Source of the DNA: an uncultured Eubacteriales bacterium
GTDB taxonomy: Bacteria; Bacillota; Clostridia; Oscillospirales; Oscillospiraceae
Assembly: GCA_900545495.1 (NCBI GenBank)
Contig: UQZJ01000004.1
Coordinates: 62,001 to 126,000, forward strand
Length of the DNA stretch: 64,000 nucleotides
Direction: 5' to 3'
The stretch's first letter is position 1, and every line of letters starts with the position of its first letter. Shown here piece after piece: positions 36,203-44,446 of this stretch. A model generated the notes under the pieces. The model was not told where the DNA came from, ran no database searches, and worked only from the letters and a program-made list of their open reading frames with translations. Both the position numbers and the translations under genes were made by a program.

Positions 36203-36742
36203 TCAGCGGAAATATTCCAGCACATAGCTCCAGCCCCGCTCCAGTGAATCCAGCAGCCCGTCCAGCGCGCCGCTGCTATCGGCCTTGTAGAGCGTGACGC
36301 TGTCGCTGCCGGACAGGTCGATATACTGGATCTGACCGCTGGTGGGCTTGGACATACCGGCGGCCTCGGCCGCCGCCTTAACGGTGGCCAGATCGAAGGT
36401 CTTTTCATACTCCGTCAGCAGGGCGATGTGCTGCTCGTCCAGATCGGCGATCTCCCGCTTGATGGACGACACGCTGCCGGATACGTCGGTGAGCGTGACA
36501 TAGCCCAGCATCAGCGCCACCACCATGACCAGCAGCACCACGATGCCGCCCACCACCAGCGGGGAGGGCCGTGCCGCCGTGCGGCTCTGGGTCTGACGGC
36601 GGGGGAGAGGCTGCTCCTGCACGGCGGGCTGCTTCTTCTGGGGCAGCTTGCCGGCTTCCTCTAACTGGCGCTCCCGTACCAGGGCGTCCAGATCGTATGC
36701 CAGGTTGCCATAGACGGCGTTTTTGCGGTGGGGACTTGCCAT
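36203..36742 (-). CDS. ftsL: FtsL-like cell division protein
   Basis: 179 residues: a 60-residue polar cytoplasmic part rich in Gln, Pro and Arg, one membrane helix (about 61-82), then a heptad-like coiled coil (SVSSIKREIADLDEQHIALLTEYEKTFDL) and a variable tail. Sequence identity in FtsL is always low; topology plus position between rsmH and the PBP support the name. Longer than the usual 100-130 residues at both ends. Confidence 0.8.
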   Translation of the reverse strand: MASPHRKNAVYGNLAYDLDALVRERQLEEAGKLPQKKQPAVQEQPLPRRQTQSRTAARPSPLVVGGIVVLLVMVVALMLGYVTLTDVSGSVSSIKREIADLDEQHIALLTEYEKTFDLATVKAAAEAAGMSKPTSGQIQYIDLSGSDSVTLYKADSSGALDGLLDSLERGWSYVLEYFR

Positions 36743-36780
36743 GGGACGGTCACTCCTCTCCTAAGAATGTGGGCGCTCGG

Positions 36781-37737
36781 TCAGAGCTTTTCCGCGACGC
36801 GCAGCTTGGCGCTGCGGGCCCGGGGATTTTCAGCCAGCTCCGCCTCACCGGATACGATGGGCTTGCGGCTGACCAGACGGATCTTCGGCTTTTTGCCGCA
36901 GACACAGACAGGGAATTCGGGCGGGCAGGTGCAGCCGGTGGCCAGCTCCTGCATGGTCTTTTTGATGATGCGATCCTCCAGCGAGTGGAAGGAGATGACA
37001 GCCAGCCGTCCGCCTGCGTTCAGGTGGGACACGGCGGCCTCCAGCATGGGGGGCAGGGCGTCCAGCTCGCCATTGACGGCGATGCGGATGGCCTGAAAGC
37101 TCCGCTTGGCGGGGTGCTGCTTCTCCCGCAGGGCGGCGGGGGGCATGGCGGACTTGATGATGTCCACCAGCTGAAGCGTTGTTTCAATGGGAGCCTGCTC
37201 CCGGGCCTGCACGATGCGGCGGGCGATGGCGGGGGCGCAGCGCTCCTCGCCGAAGTCGTAGAGAATGCGGCGCAGCTCCTCATAGGGCCAGTCGTTCACC
37301 ACGTCCCGCGCGGTGAGGGACGCCGTGCGGTCCATGCGCATATCCAGCGGGGCGTCGTGCATATAGGAAAAGCCCCGTGCGGCGTCGTCCAGCTGGGGGG
37401 AGGAGACGCCCAGATCGAAGAGCATCCCGTCCACGCCGGGGATATGGAGGTCGGCGAGGATATCGCCGATACGGTCAAAGTTGCTGTGGACAAGGGTCAC
37501 GCGATCCAGATAGGACGCCAGACGCTCCCGGGCGGCGTCGATGGCGGTCTGATCCCGGTCGATGCCGATGAGCCGCCCGCCCGCAGTCAGGCGGCGGACG
37601 ATCTCCAGCGAGTGACCGGCGCGGCCCAGCGTGCCGTCCACATAGACGCCGTCCGGCCGGATGGCCAGCGCGTCCAGACATTCGTGCAGGAGAACGGGCT
37701 TGTGGCCGTAGTCCTTTTCGTGGATGTGGTCACACAT
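36781..37737 (-). CDS. rsmH: 16S rRNA (cytosine-1402-N4)-methyltransferase
   Basis: SAM-dependent methyltransferase modifying C1402 in the ribosomal P site. 318 residues. SAM motif YVDGTLGRAGHS near 31, DGMLFDLGVSSPQLDD near 103 and the C-terminal ISFHSLEDRIIKK near 230. Cys-rich insert TGCTCPPEFPVCVCG near 260 is typical. Starts three bases after mraZ, the usual second gene of the division cluster. Confidence 0.96.
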   Translation of the reverse strand: MCDHIHEKDYGHKPVLLHECLDALAIRPDGVYVDGTLGRAGHSLEIVRRLTAGGRLIGIDRDQTAIDAARERLASYLDRVTLVHSNFDRIGDILADLHIPGVDGMLFDLGVSSPQLDDAARGFSYMHDAPLDMRMDRTASLTARDVVNDWPYEELRRILYDFGEERCAPAIARRIVQAREQAPIETTLQLVDIIKSAMPPAALREKQHPAKRSFQAIRIAVNGELDALPPMLEAAVSHLNAGGRLAVISFHSLEDRIIKKTMQELATGCTCPPEFPVCVCGKKPKIRLVSRKPIVSGEAELAENPRARSAKLRVAEKL

Positions 37738-37740
37738 GGT

Positions 37741-38157
37741 TTACAGCCCCATTTCCGCCATGGCCTGCTCCAGCGCGCCGGTGGAGAACGCCTCGTTTTC
37801 AATGGCGGCCCAGCGCTCGGCGCTCCAGATCTCGGCGCGGTCGAAGCTGCCCACCACCACGACCTCCTTGGTCAGTCCCGCATACTCCCGCAGTTTGGCG
37901 GGGATGAGGATGCGGCCCTGCGAGTCCGGCTCGCAGTCCGCCGCGTAGGCGAACAGGGCGCGGAGCTTTTTCACCTCGTTGTAGGACAGCTCCTTCAGCT
38001 TGGCCATGAAGGCCGCCCAGCTTTCATCGGAGTAGACGGACAGGCAGTGATCCTGTCCCACGGTAACGTGGAAGGTCTGCCCCAGCTCCTTACGGAGGGA
38101 GGCGGGGATAAACAGGCGGCCCTTGGCGTCGATATTATGGCTGAATTGACCGGTCAT
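37741..38157 (-). CDS. mraZ: Transcriptional regulator MraZ
   Basis: 138-residue AbrB-fold protein with two MraZ domains, each with a DxxGR signature: DAKGRLFIPASLRKEL near 11 and DSQGRILIPAKLREYA near 88. It represses the division cluster through tandem boxes in its own leader. ATG follows GAGAGGAGGCGGCCCC; the frame is open upstream through the operator region but has no site. First gene of the dcw cluster. Confidence 0.95.
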   Translation of the reverse strand: MTGQFSHNIDAKGRLFIPASLRKELGQTFHVTVGQDHCLSVYSDESWAAFMAKLKELSYNEVKKLRALFAYAADCEPDSQGRILIPAKLREYAGLTKEVVVVGSFDRAEIWSAERWAAIENEAFSTGALEQAMAEMGL

Positions 38158-38192
38158 GGGGCCGCCTCCTCTCAAGAAAAAATCGGGGGAAT

Positions 38193-38240
38193 GTGGAAAA
38201 CTGTGGGACGATCCCCCACAAATGGGGACACTACCCCCAC
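38193..38240 (-). promoter_or_regulatory. Probable MraZ operator
   Basis: In the mraZ leader two GTGGGGG boxes on the minus strand (38234-38240 and 38213-38219) stand 21 bp apart, with TGTCCCC between them (38224-38230). On the plus strand TGGA and TGGG steps start at 38194 and 38204, 10 bp apart. MraZ is known to bind tandem TGGG-type boxes with about one helical turn between them upstream of its own gene. Confidence 0.6.
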
Positions 38241-38260
38241 AATTCACCACTCACATGGCT

Positions 38261-38289
38261 AGTATACATAATGCGTTATGAAATTGCAA
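38261..38289 (-). promoter_or_regulatory. Promoter of the mraZ (dcw) cluster
   Basis: TTGCAA (38284-38289), 17-base spacer, TATACT (38261-38266) on the minus strand. Start near 38254 gives a leader of about 95 bases holding the repeated GTGGGGG boxes. Confidence 0.7.
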
Positions 38290-38393
38290 GAAGAAGTTTC
38301 CACCCAGATCCCTCCAAAAAGCGGAAAAAACTTCCAAAAAACAGGCAAAAAGGCGCATTTCTTAAAACGTATGTTCGATGGCAAAACGCACAA

Positions 38394-38431
38394 AAACCCG
38401 GTAGACACAATATTTTGTGTCTACCGGGTTT
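38394..38431 (-). terminator. Terminator after the coiled-coil gene
   Basis: 17-bp perfect stem (38394-38410 with 38415-38431), 4-base loop, then TTTTTG on the minus strand. It ends the transcript of 38518-39060 upstream of the mraZ promoter. Confidence 0.9.
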
Positions 38432-38517
38432 GCTCGCCACAAGATACTATTGATTTGTGAAAATCGTAGAAATACGGTGGAGAAATTTGTCAATTTTTCC
38501 ACAAGAGGACAGGTGTG

Positions 38518-39060
38518 TTACTGGGCGTCCTCCGGCGCTTTGGGGGATTCCTCGGCGGCGCTGGTGCGGTTCAGCTCGGCACGCTGGGCCTGCATCTGCT
38601 CCTGACTGGCGGCACGGAAGCGCACGCGGGATTCCTGCACCTCGCTGAGCGCCATCTGGATGGCCTCCTCCGTGCGGCGCAGAGCGTCCTCCGTATAGGT
38701 GTTGGCCACGTGATACAGCTCACGGGTGCGCTCCTCGGCGCGGCGGAGGATCTCACTGCTCTTCTGGCGGGCCATCTGGATCGTCTCACTCTCGGAGACA
38801 ATGACCTTGGCGTCCAGCTCCGCCTGACGCAGCATCTTTTCTACCTCTTTCTTGGCGCCCGCCACATACTCACTGCGGGCGGCGATGAGCTCGCGGGCCT
38901 TCTTCAGCTCCAGCGGGAGCTTGGCGCGGATCTCGTCCAGCAGATCCAGGGCTTCGTCGCGGTTGATGATGCATTTGTCGGAGCTGAAAGCGGCGCTCTT
39001 AGCCTCGTCGATCATGCCGTAGAGCATATCCAGCAGGCGCTGTACATCCTTTTCTTCCAT
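38518..39060 (-). CDS. Coiled-coil protein of unknown function (DivIVA/ATPase subunit B-like helix)
   Basis: 180 residues, almost all charged helix; a long amphipathic coiled coil spans about 45-165 with many Glu, Arg, Gln and Ala. No membrane segment, signal peptide or catalytic motif. Proteins of this kind are often annotated as V-type ATPase subunit H/E-like or DivIVA-like, but this reflects only coiled-coil similarity. Commonly follows coaD in Clostridia. It is the last gene of the run rsmD-coaD-this gene, with a terminator after it. Function not assigned. Confidence 0.75.
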   Translation of the reverse strand: MEEKDVQRLLDMLYGMIDEAKSAAFSSDKCIINRDEALDLLDEIRAKLPLELKKARELIAARSEYVAGAKKEVEKMLRQAELDAKVIVSESETIQMARQKSSEILRRAEERTRELYHVANTYTEDALRRTEEAIQMALSEVQESRVRFRAASQEQMQAQRAELNRTSAAEESPKAPEDAQ

Positions 39061-39096
39061 AGATCCCTCGTTCCTTTCTCTGTTTTTGGCAGGACG

Positions 39097-39576
39097 TCAG
39101 CCCCGCATTTTTTCCAATTCCTCGGCGATGGGCGCCGGTACATATTTTTCCAGAGGCTGGCCGTAACGGATCATCTCCCGGGCCATGGTGGAGCTGAAAT
39201 GCTCATAGTCCGCGCTGGCGGGCAGCAGCAGCGTCTCCAGTCCCGGCAGGATGCCCTGATTGATGCGGGACATTTGCAGCTCCATGTCCCAGTCGGTGGC
39301 GTTGCGCACACCCTTGAGCAGGATATGGGCGCCCTTTTCCCGGGCGTAGTCCGCCAGCAGGCCGCTCCAGTTCTCCACCTCCACGTTGGGGATGTCCGCC
39401 ACGCTGCGGCGGATCAGCTCCAGCCGGCGCTCCGGTGTGAACATGGGCAGCTTTTTCTCACAGTTGACCATGACGCAGACATACAGCTTGTCAAAGCAGG
39501 CCGCACCCCGGCGGATGATGTCCAGATGTCCCAGTGTGATGGGGTCAAAGCTGCCGGGATAAATGGCGATCTTCAT
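39097..39576 (-). CDS. coaD: Phosphopantetheine adenylyltransferase
   Basis: Penultimate step of coenzyme A synthesis, joining AMP to 4'-phosphopantetheine. 159 residues, normal. Nucleotidyltransferase motif GSFDPITLGHLDII at the start (the HxGH is here TLGH) and the C-terminal FSSTMAREM, which stands for the usual ISSTxVRE. Directly follows rsmD (three bases), a widespread pairing. Confidence 0.95.
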   Translation of the reverse strand: MKIAIYPGSFDPITLGHLDIIRRGAACFDKLYVCVMVNCEKKLPMFTPERRLELIRRSVADIPNVEVENWSGLLADYAREKGAHILLKGVRNATDWDMELQMSRINQGILPGLETLLLPASADYEHFSSTMAREMIRYGQPLEKYVPAPIAEELEKMRG

Positions 39577-39579
39577 GGG

Positions 39580-40131
39580 TCAGTCCTCATTTCCGCCGCG
39601 ATGGAACACCGTCAGCTTGATTTTGCCGTACCGGTACTCGCGGTACAGCTGATAGGGTGGCGGAAGTGCGGGCAAAACTGTTTCCACGGCACTTTCCGCC
39701 ACAATTATACCATGCTGACGGCAAATGTCAAACGCTGCGATATCCGTCAGCGCCTGCTCCAGCAGGCCGGAGGCATAGGGCGGGTCCAGAAAGACCAGAT
39801 CGAACTTCTCTCCGCTGCGGAGATAGGCGAGGGCGTCGCCCTGCCGGACATGGGCGCGGTCGGTCAGCTTGCAAAGAGCCAGATTCTCCTGAACGAGATG
39901 GACAGCGTCGCTGCGCCGCTCCACAAACACACACTCCGCCGCGCCCCGGCTCAGGGCCTCGATGCCCAGCTGACCGGTGCCGGCAAACAGATCCAGCACA
40001 CGGCGGCCCTCAATGTCGAATTGGATGATGGAGAACAGGCTCTCCTTCACCTTGCCGGTGGTGGGGCGGGTCTCCATGCCCATCAATTCCTTCAATACTC
40101 TGCCGTGGGCAGTACCGGTGATGACTCTCAT
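39580..40131 (-). CDS. rsmD: 16S rRNA (guanine-966-N2)-methyltransferase
   Basis: SAM-dependent methyltransferase of 183 residues. N-terminal RVITGTAHGR, SAM site VLDLFAGTGQLGIEALSRGA near 45 and the catalytic DPPY in LVFLDPPYASG near 117. Paired with coaD downstream; the glycerophosphodiesterase gene ends six bases before it. Confidence 0.94.
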   Translation of the reverse strand: MRVITGTAHGRVLKELMGMETRPTTGKVKESLFSIIQFDIEGRRVLDLFAGTGQLGIEALSRGAAECVFVERRSDAVHLVQENLALCKLTDRAHVRQGDALAYLRSGEKFDLVFLDPPYASGLLEQALTDIAAFDICRQHGIIVAESAVETVLPALPPPYQLYREYRYGKIKLTVFHRGGNED

Positions 40132-40137
40132 CGACGG

Positions 40138-40965
40138 TCACCCCCTCGGATCGAAGCACTCGAAGATGACCAGCGCGCCGTCCTTCTCGGCGGCGTCCAT
40201 GGTCTCCTTGGAGCGGATGGTCCAGCTGAACTCCTGTGCGCCGTACAGACTGCGGCACAGCCGGAGGGACAGGCATTTCCGATCCTCATAGCGGTAGGCG
40301 ATGAAGTCGGGCCGGGTGCGGGCGTTGAGCAGCAGGTTGCTCAGTACCCAGCGCACCACGCCGGGCAGGTTCGTCCCATCGCCGTGACGCCGGAAGTTTT
40401 CGGAGAGCTGACCGCGCACCACGTCAGGGCGGTTGGCCCACAGCCACATGAGGCAGCGGGGGTCAAAGGACTCGATACAGTAGGTGACGTGGTGCTTGTC
40501 CAGCAGCTTGCAGGCGGCGGCGGCCAGCGCCTCGGCGTTGCCCCGCTCGGCCTTCAGCTCCACGATCAGGGGCGCCTTGCCCGCGAAGATGGGCAGCACC
40601 TCGTCCAGCAGGGGGATGTGGTGCTCCGTACCCTCCAGCCTGTAGCTCTTCAGCTCCTCCGCCGTCAGATCCTCGATCTGCACGTCCACACCGGCGGTGC
40701 GCAGCAGAGAGGCGTCGTGGATGACCGCCAGACGGCCGTCCTTCATGAGATGGACGTCCAGCTCCGCGCCGAAGCCGCACTGGACGGCGCGGCGGAAGGC
40801 GGGCAGGGAGTTTTCGGGGATACGGGGCTTATCGTGGAAGCCGCGGTGGGCGAAGCGCCACTTGCGGAAGCGCTCCCAGTCCTTGCGGCGGCGGCAGCGC
40901 AGGCACAGCACATACAGCAGGCACAGCAGTACCAAAAGTCCCAACAGAATATATACAGCTATCAT
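40138..40965 (-). CDS. Membrane-anchored glycerophosphodiester phosphodiesterase
   Basis: Hydrolyses glycerophosphodiesters to glycerol-3-phosphate. 275 residues with an N-terminal membrane helix (about 2-20) followed by an Arg/Lys stop; the catalytic domain would face the cytoplasm. Metal and catalytic residues are complete: FAHRGFHD near 37, PENSLPAF, GAELDVHLMKDG near 66 and VIHDASLLRTAG near 82. ATG follows TGGAGGCGGATTGAT. One base separates it from the MFS gene upstream, so HAD phosphatase, MFS carrier and this enzyme form one operon. Confidence 0.9.
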   Translation of the reverse strand: MIAVYILLGLLVLLCLLYVLCLRCRRRKDWERFRKWRFAHRGFHDKPRIPENSLPAFRRAVQCGFGAELDVHLMKDGRLAVIHDASLLRTAGVDVQIEDLTAEELKSYRLEGTEHHIPLLDEVLPIFAGKAPLIVELKAERGNAEALAAAACKLLDKHHVTYCIESFDPRCLMWLWANRPDVVRGQLSENFRRHGDGTNLPGVVRWVLSNLLLNARTRPDFIAYRYEDRKCLSLRLCRSLYGAQEFSWTIRSKETMDAAEKDGALVIFECFDPRG

Positions 40966-40966
40966 A

Positions 40967-42526
40967 TCAATCCGCCTCCAGATCTTCCAGAACTTCAATA
41001 CCGACCTTGGCCTCGGGCTTGCTGTCGCCATGCTTCACCATGAGCATGGTAAAGAACGCCAGCGCCGTGAACACGGCGGCATAGGGGAACAGAACGTGCA
41101 TACCGAACTGATCCATCAGCAGGCCGGACACCATGGGGGTGGCCACCTGCGCCGCCATGGAGGCGGTGTAGTAAAAGCCGGTGTACTTGCCCACATCGCC
41201 GCCGGAGGCCAGCTCCACCACCATGGGGAAGGAGTTGACGTTGATGGTGGCCCAGCCGATGCCGGCCAGCGCGAACATGGCGTTCATCAGCATGGTGGGG
41301 CTGTCGGCATTCAGGAAGGCTGCCACGGTGAAGGAGGTGGTGAGCATCACCACACCCGCCAGAATGGTCTTTTTGCGGCCGACCTTGCTGGCGATAAAGC
41401 CCACGGGCAGATAGGCCACGATGGCGGCGGCCTGCGCGATGATGAGGGTCAGGTTATAGTCCTTGTGCAGGATGTTGCTGGCGTAGACGGAGTACTTGCT
41501 GGTAACGGCGTTGTAGCCGAAGAACCACAGCACGATGCTCAGCAGGATGAAGATCAGGCTCTTGACCTCGTCGGCGGACAGCTTGCGGCTGGCAGTGGGG
41601 TCGTCGGCCTCGGCCTGCTCCTCCAGACCGGCAGCCACAGCCTGCTCCTGCATCTCTCTGGCCCACTCCGGCTCCCGGACGGTGAGCAGGAAGATCACCA
41701 ACGCCGCCAGCATCAGCGCCGCGATGACGCCGAAATAGCCGGTATAGCTCATCAGGCTGTTGCGGACGGCGGAGGTGGCGAACACCATGCCCAGCGCCAG
41801 CACCAGAATGCCGCCGGCGGAGCCCATCAGGTTGATGATGGCGTTGGCCTTGGAGCGCAGGGGCTTGAGGGTCACGTCGGGCATCAGCGCCACGGCGGGG
41901 GAGCGGAATGTGGCCATGGATACGAGGATGATAAGCAGCAGCACCACGAAGAAAATCAGCGTGGAGGGATGCTCCGCCGTCATCTGCCACGCGCAGGCCT
42001 GCCGGGCGGGCACCACATAGTTGGTGTAGTCCGGGTTGGTGACGGTGGAATCACCGTTGACGATCTGGCTGCGGATGGCGGTGAACTCCTCCTCCGTGAA
42101 CCTCTGGCCGAGAATGAACTTCTCGCCGGAGGGGGTCAGCAGCGTGGCGTCCTTCTCCTCCCGGTAGATGGCGGTCAGGGCGGCGGGGTCGTCGATGGCG
42201 GACACGTCCCGCAGGTTCTTCAGCTGGGCGTTGTCCACGAAGGACAGGCAGACCAGCGCCACCGCGGCGATGAGGGTGCCGATGACGATGAAGGGCGTCC
42301 GGCGTCCGTGGCGGCTGGTGCATTTGTCGGAGATGTGGCCGAACAGGGGCAGCATGAACAGCGCCAGCACGTTGTCCAGCGCCATGATGGCGCCCGACCA
42401 TGTCTGGCTCATGCCGAACTTGTTGGTCAGGATCAGGGGAATGGTGTTGTCGTAGGCCTGCCAGAAGGAGCAGATCAGGAAGAAGGCAAAGCCTACCATG
42501 ATGGTGCGTTTGTAGTTGAGTTTCAT
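40967..42526 (-). CDS. MFS transporter (GPH/SLC45-like)
   Basis: Major facilitator of 519 residues with 12 or more hydrophobic segments. The loop GHISDKCTSRHGRRTPF near 68 is the MFS loop-2/3 motif; IASKVGRKKTILAG near 365 is its copy in the second half. A large extracytoplasmic insert of about 100 residues follows helix 4. Similar proteins are called SLC45-family or sugar (GPH) transporters; the substrate is not readable. ATG follows TTGGAGGAAACGCT, overlapping the HAD gene stop as ATGA. Confidence 0.88.
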   Translation of the reverse strand: MKLNYKRTIMVGFAFFLICSFWQAYDNTIPLILTNKFGMSQTWSGAIMALDNVLALFMLPLFGHISDKCTSRHGRRTPFIVIGTLIAAVALVCLSFVDNAQLKNLRDVSAIDDPAALTAIYREEKDATLLTPSGEKFILGQRFTEEEFTAIRSQIVNGDSTVTNPDYTNYVVPARQACAWQMTAEHPSTLIFFVVLLLIILVSMATFRSPAVALMPDVTLKPLRSKANAIINLMGSAGGILVLALGMVFATSAVRNSLMSYTGYFGVIAALMLAALVIFLLTVREPEWAREMQEQAVAAGLEEQAEADDPTASRKLSADEVKSLIFILLSIVLWFFGYNAVTSKYSVYASNILHKDYNLTLIIAQAAAIVAYLPVGFIASKVGRKKTILAGVVMLTTSFTVAAFLNADSPTMLMNAMFALAGIGWATINVNSFPMVVELASGGDVGKYTGFYYTASMAAQVATPMVSGLLMDQFGMHVLFPYAAVFTALAFFTMLMVKHGDSKPEAKVGIEVLEDLEAD

Positions 42527-43320
42527 AGCGTTTCCTCCAATTGGCGGCACAGAGCCGCGATATCAGAAAAGATCCACGTGGGATGGATGCCATATTGGGC
42601 GATGTCCGCCTCCGTACCCTCACCGGACAGCACGAAGATGCTGTCGATCCCGGCGTTGACGCCGCAGGCGATGTCGGTGTAGAGCCGGTCGCCGATGATG
42701 ACGGCCTGCTCCGGCGCAAAGCCGGTGCGCCGCAGCGCCAGCTCCACCATGGCGGGCTTGGGCTTGCCCAGAAACAGCGGCTCCCGGCCGGTGGCGGTGG
42801 TCAGCATCCGGCAGATGCTGCCGCAGTCGGGAACGGAGCCATACCATGTGGGGCAGACCCAGTCCGGGTTGGTGGCCAGCCACAGGACACCCCGGTTCAG
42901 CAGAATGCAGGCGTCCTCCAGCTTCTGGAAGGTCAGCTCCCGGTCGAAGCCGCACAGCAGGATGTCGATGTCATCCTCCAGCCGGTCGGTGACGGGGATG
43001 CCGGCATCCCGGAGCTGGCCGAGAAATGACCGCGTGCCGAACACATAGCACTTTTTGCTGGGGTGGCAGCGGCGCAGGTGGTCGATGGCGGCATCCACAG
43101 AGGTCAGGTAATCCTCCGTTCCGGAGGGGATGCCCATGCCGGAGAGCTTGTCGATATAGCCCTCCACGCCGCGGGAGGAGTTGTTGGTCAGGAACAGATA
43201 CCGTCCGCCGGTGCGGCGAATGTAGGACAGAAATTCCGGCACCTTGTCAAACAGCCGGTCATCCAGATAGAGCGTGCCGTCCATGTCCAGCAGGAACAGG
43301 CGTTTTTCCGACAAAGACAT
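42523..43320 (-). CDS. HAD-IIA family hydrolase (NagD/PGP-like)
   Basis: 265-residue sugar- or glycerol-phosphate phosphatase. HAD motifs: FLLDMDGTLYLDD (nucleophile Asp), LTNNSSRG near 48, and IGDRLYTDIACGVNAG near 212; the C2-type cap lies between them. With the glycerophosphodiesterase two genes downstream, a glycerol-phosphate or sugar-phosphate repair role is possible (inference). Start chosen at the ATG after GGAGGGAGGCAAAAA; frame open upstream without similarity. First gene of the three-gene operon. Confidence 0.9.
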   Translation of the reverse strand: MSLSEKRLFLLDMDGTLYLDDRLFDKVPEFLSYIRRTGGRYLFLTNNSSRGVEGYIDKLSGMGIPSGTEDYLTSVDAAIDHLRRCHPSKKCYVFGTRSFLGQLRDAGIPVTDRLEDDIDILLCGFDRELTFQKLEDACILLNRGVLWLATNPDWVCPTWYGSVPDCGSICRMLTTATGREPLFLGKPKPAMVELALRRTGFAPEQAVIIGDRLYTDIACGVNAGIDSIFVLSGEGTEADIAQYGIHPTWIFSDIAALCRQLEETL

Positions 43321-43645
43321 TTTTTGCCTCCCTCCGTTTACATACCAGAATAGAATACCACAAAGACCTGCGGCTGACAAGCGCAGCCGCAGGATAAAGC
43401 AAAATTTTCGCGGAGAACGCCGTCGGACATGGGCGGACCGGGACGAAAACGGGAAAAGGTGTTAATTGTGTGTAAAATTTACAAGTTTAGAGGAAAAAAT
43501 CCCTTAAAACATGGAAGTTATCGACAAGAAACCCTTGCATATGATGTCTCATTGTGCTAATTTTGATAGCGGGTCACCGATAAATGTTGTATTGACATGA
43601 AACGGCGGCTCCAATGTGAATCAAGGAAGGGACGGGGGAAGAAAC
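43321..43645 (+). promoter_or_regulatory. Upstream region of the spo0A remnant, with sigma-H-like and 0A-box-like motifs
   Basis: This 325-base gap has no gene. AGAGGAAAA (43489-43497) followed 13 bases later by ATGGAAG (43511-43517) is close to the sigma-H pattern (RnAGGAwWW, 11-12 bases, RnnGAAT), but off by one base in spacing and one in the -10. TTGTCGATAA on the minus strand (43518-43527) resembles the Spo0A box TTTGTCGAAA. Both fit the control known for spo0A. A TTGACA at about 43592 has no clear -10. Confidence 0.35.
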
Positions 43646-44176
43646 ATGGAGGCGAAAATTAGCGTATTGCTGGCGGATGCCGGTGCGGATTTCCGGCTGT
43701 TGCTGCGGGAGGCGCTGGAGCGCACAGGCGAGTTTCAGGTCGTGGGCGAGACGGGAGACGGCGGACAGGTGCTGACACTGGTGGAGGAGACGCATCCGCA
43801 GATCCTGCTGCTGGACACCATGCTGCCGGTGCTGGACGGCATGGGCGTGCTGCGCCAGCTTCGGGAGAGGGAGGAGCGGCCGCGCACCATTATGCTGTCG
43901 GCGTTCTACAACGACCGGATGGTGGCGGAGGCGGTGAGCATGGGAGCATATATCTTCCTGCCCAAGCCGGTGAGCGAAAGCTCTCTGATGGAGCATATGC
44001 GCCGGGCTGTGGCGCCGCCGCAGGAGCGGGAGCCTGCGCCGCAGCTGGAGAGCATGGTCACCGCCATCATCCACGAGATCGGCGTGCCTGCCCACATCAA
44101 GGGCTACCAGTACCTGCGGGAGGCAATCATCATCACCGTGGGAAACATGGAGGTCATCAACGCCGTGACCAAGGTG
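43646..44176 (+). pseudogene. spo0A: spo0A remnant, 3'-truncated sporulation master regulator
   Basis: 177 codons match Spo0A: a receiver domain with Asp phospho-acceptor in LLLDTMLPVLDGM and Lys in FLPKPVS, a linker, and the beginning of the Spo0A effector domain (ESMVTAIIHEIGVPAHIK, then GNMEVINAVTKV). Similarity stops at 44176; the usual LYP...RVERAIRHAIE part with the recognition helix is absent and the frame runs into the copA terminator and on, without a stop, antisense to copA. The acidic pocket reads LADAG where Spo0A has ADDN, a further sign of decay. It cannot bind DNA as Spo0A does. Complete Spo0A is about 260 residues. Confidence 0.85.
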
Positions 44177-44185
44177 TACCGCCTG

Positions 44186-44229
44186 AAAAATAAGAGAGAC
44201 ACGCAGGAAGCGTGCCTCTCTTATTTTTT
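44186..44229 (-). terminator. copA terminator
   Basis: Stem of about 19 bp (from 44186 to 44204 with 44210 to 44228), one position a G-U pair only on the minus-strand RNA, then a T run on that strand. Lies nine bases after the last recognisable spo0A codon. Confidence 0.85.
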
Positions 44230-44245
44230 GGCGGGGCGGGTGGGG

Positions 44246-44446
44246 TCAGCGGATATCCGTGACCTGATACCCGGCGTCGTCCACGGCCTTCTTCAAGGCC
44301 TCGTTGTCGGCGTCGCCGGTGACGACGGCGGTCTTGGCCGCCAGATCCACCACGGCGGTGACGCCGGGCAGCGCGTTCAGCGCCTTCTCCACATGGGCGG
44401 CGCAGTGGGCGCACATCATACCCTCGATGGTCAGTGTTTTCTGCAT
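44246..44446 (-). CDS. copZ: Internal in-frame copZ (copper chaperone) within copA
   Basis: An ATG at 44446, in the copA frame, has AGGAGG exactly eight bases upstream (44455-44460). Translation from it gives a 66-residue protein starting MQKTLTIEG with MCAHC and the complete ferredoxin-like heavy-metal fold, the normal size of free CopZ. So the gene region can make both the fused pump and a free chaperone that delivers Cu(I) to it. Free production is inferred from the site. Confidence 0.6.
   Translation of the reverse strand: MQKTLTIEGMMCAHCAAHVEKALNALPGVTAVVDLAAKTAVVTGDADNEALKKAVDDAGYQVTDIR

Noticed and set aside
38515..42682. Two long overlapping plus-strand frames (842 and 661 codons)
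   Set aside because: Antisense to coaD, rsmD, the phosphodiesterase and the MFS gene; no ribosome site or similarity.
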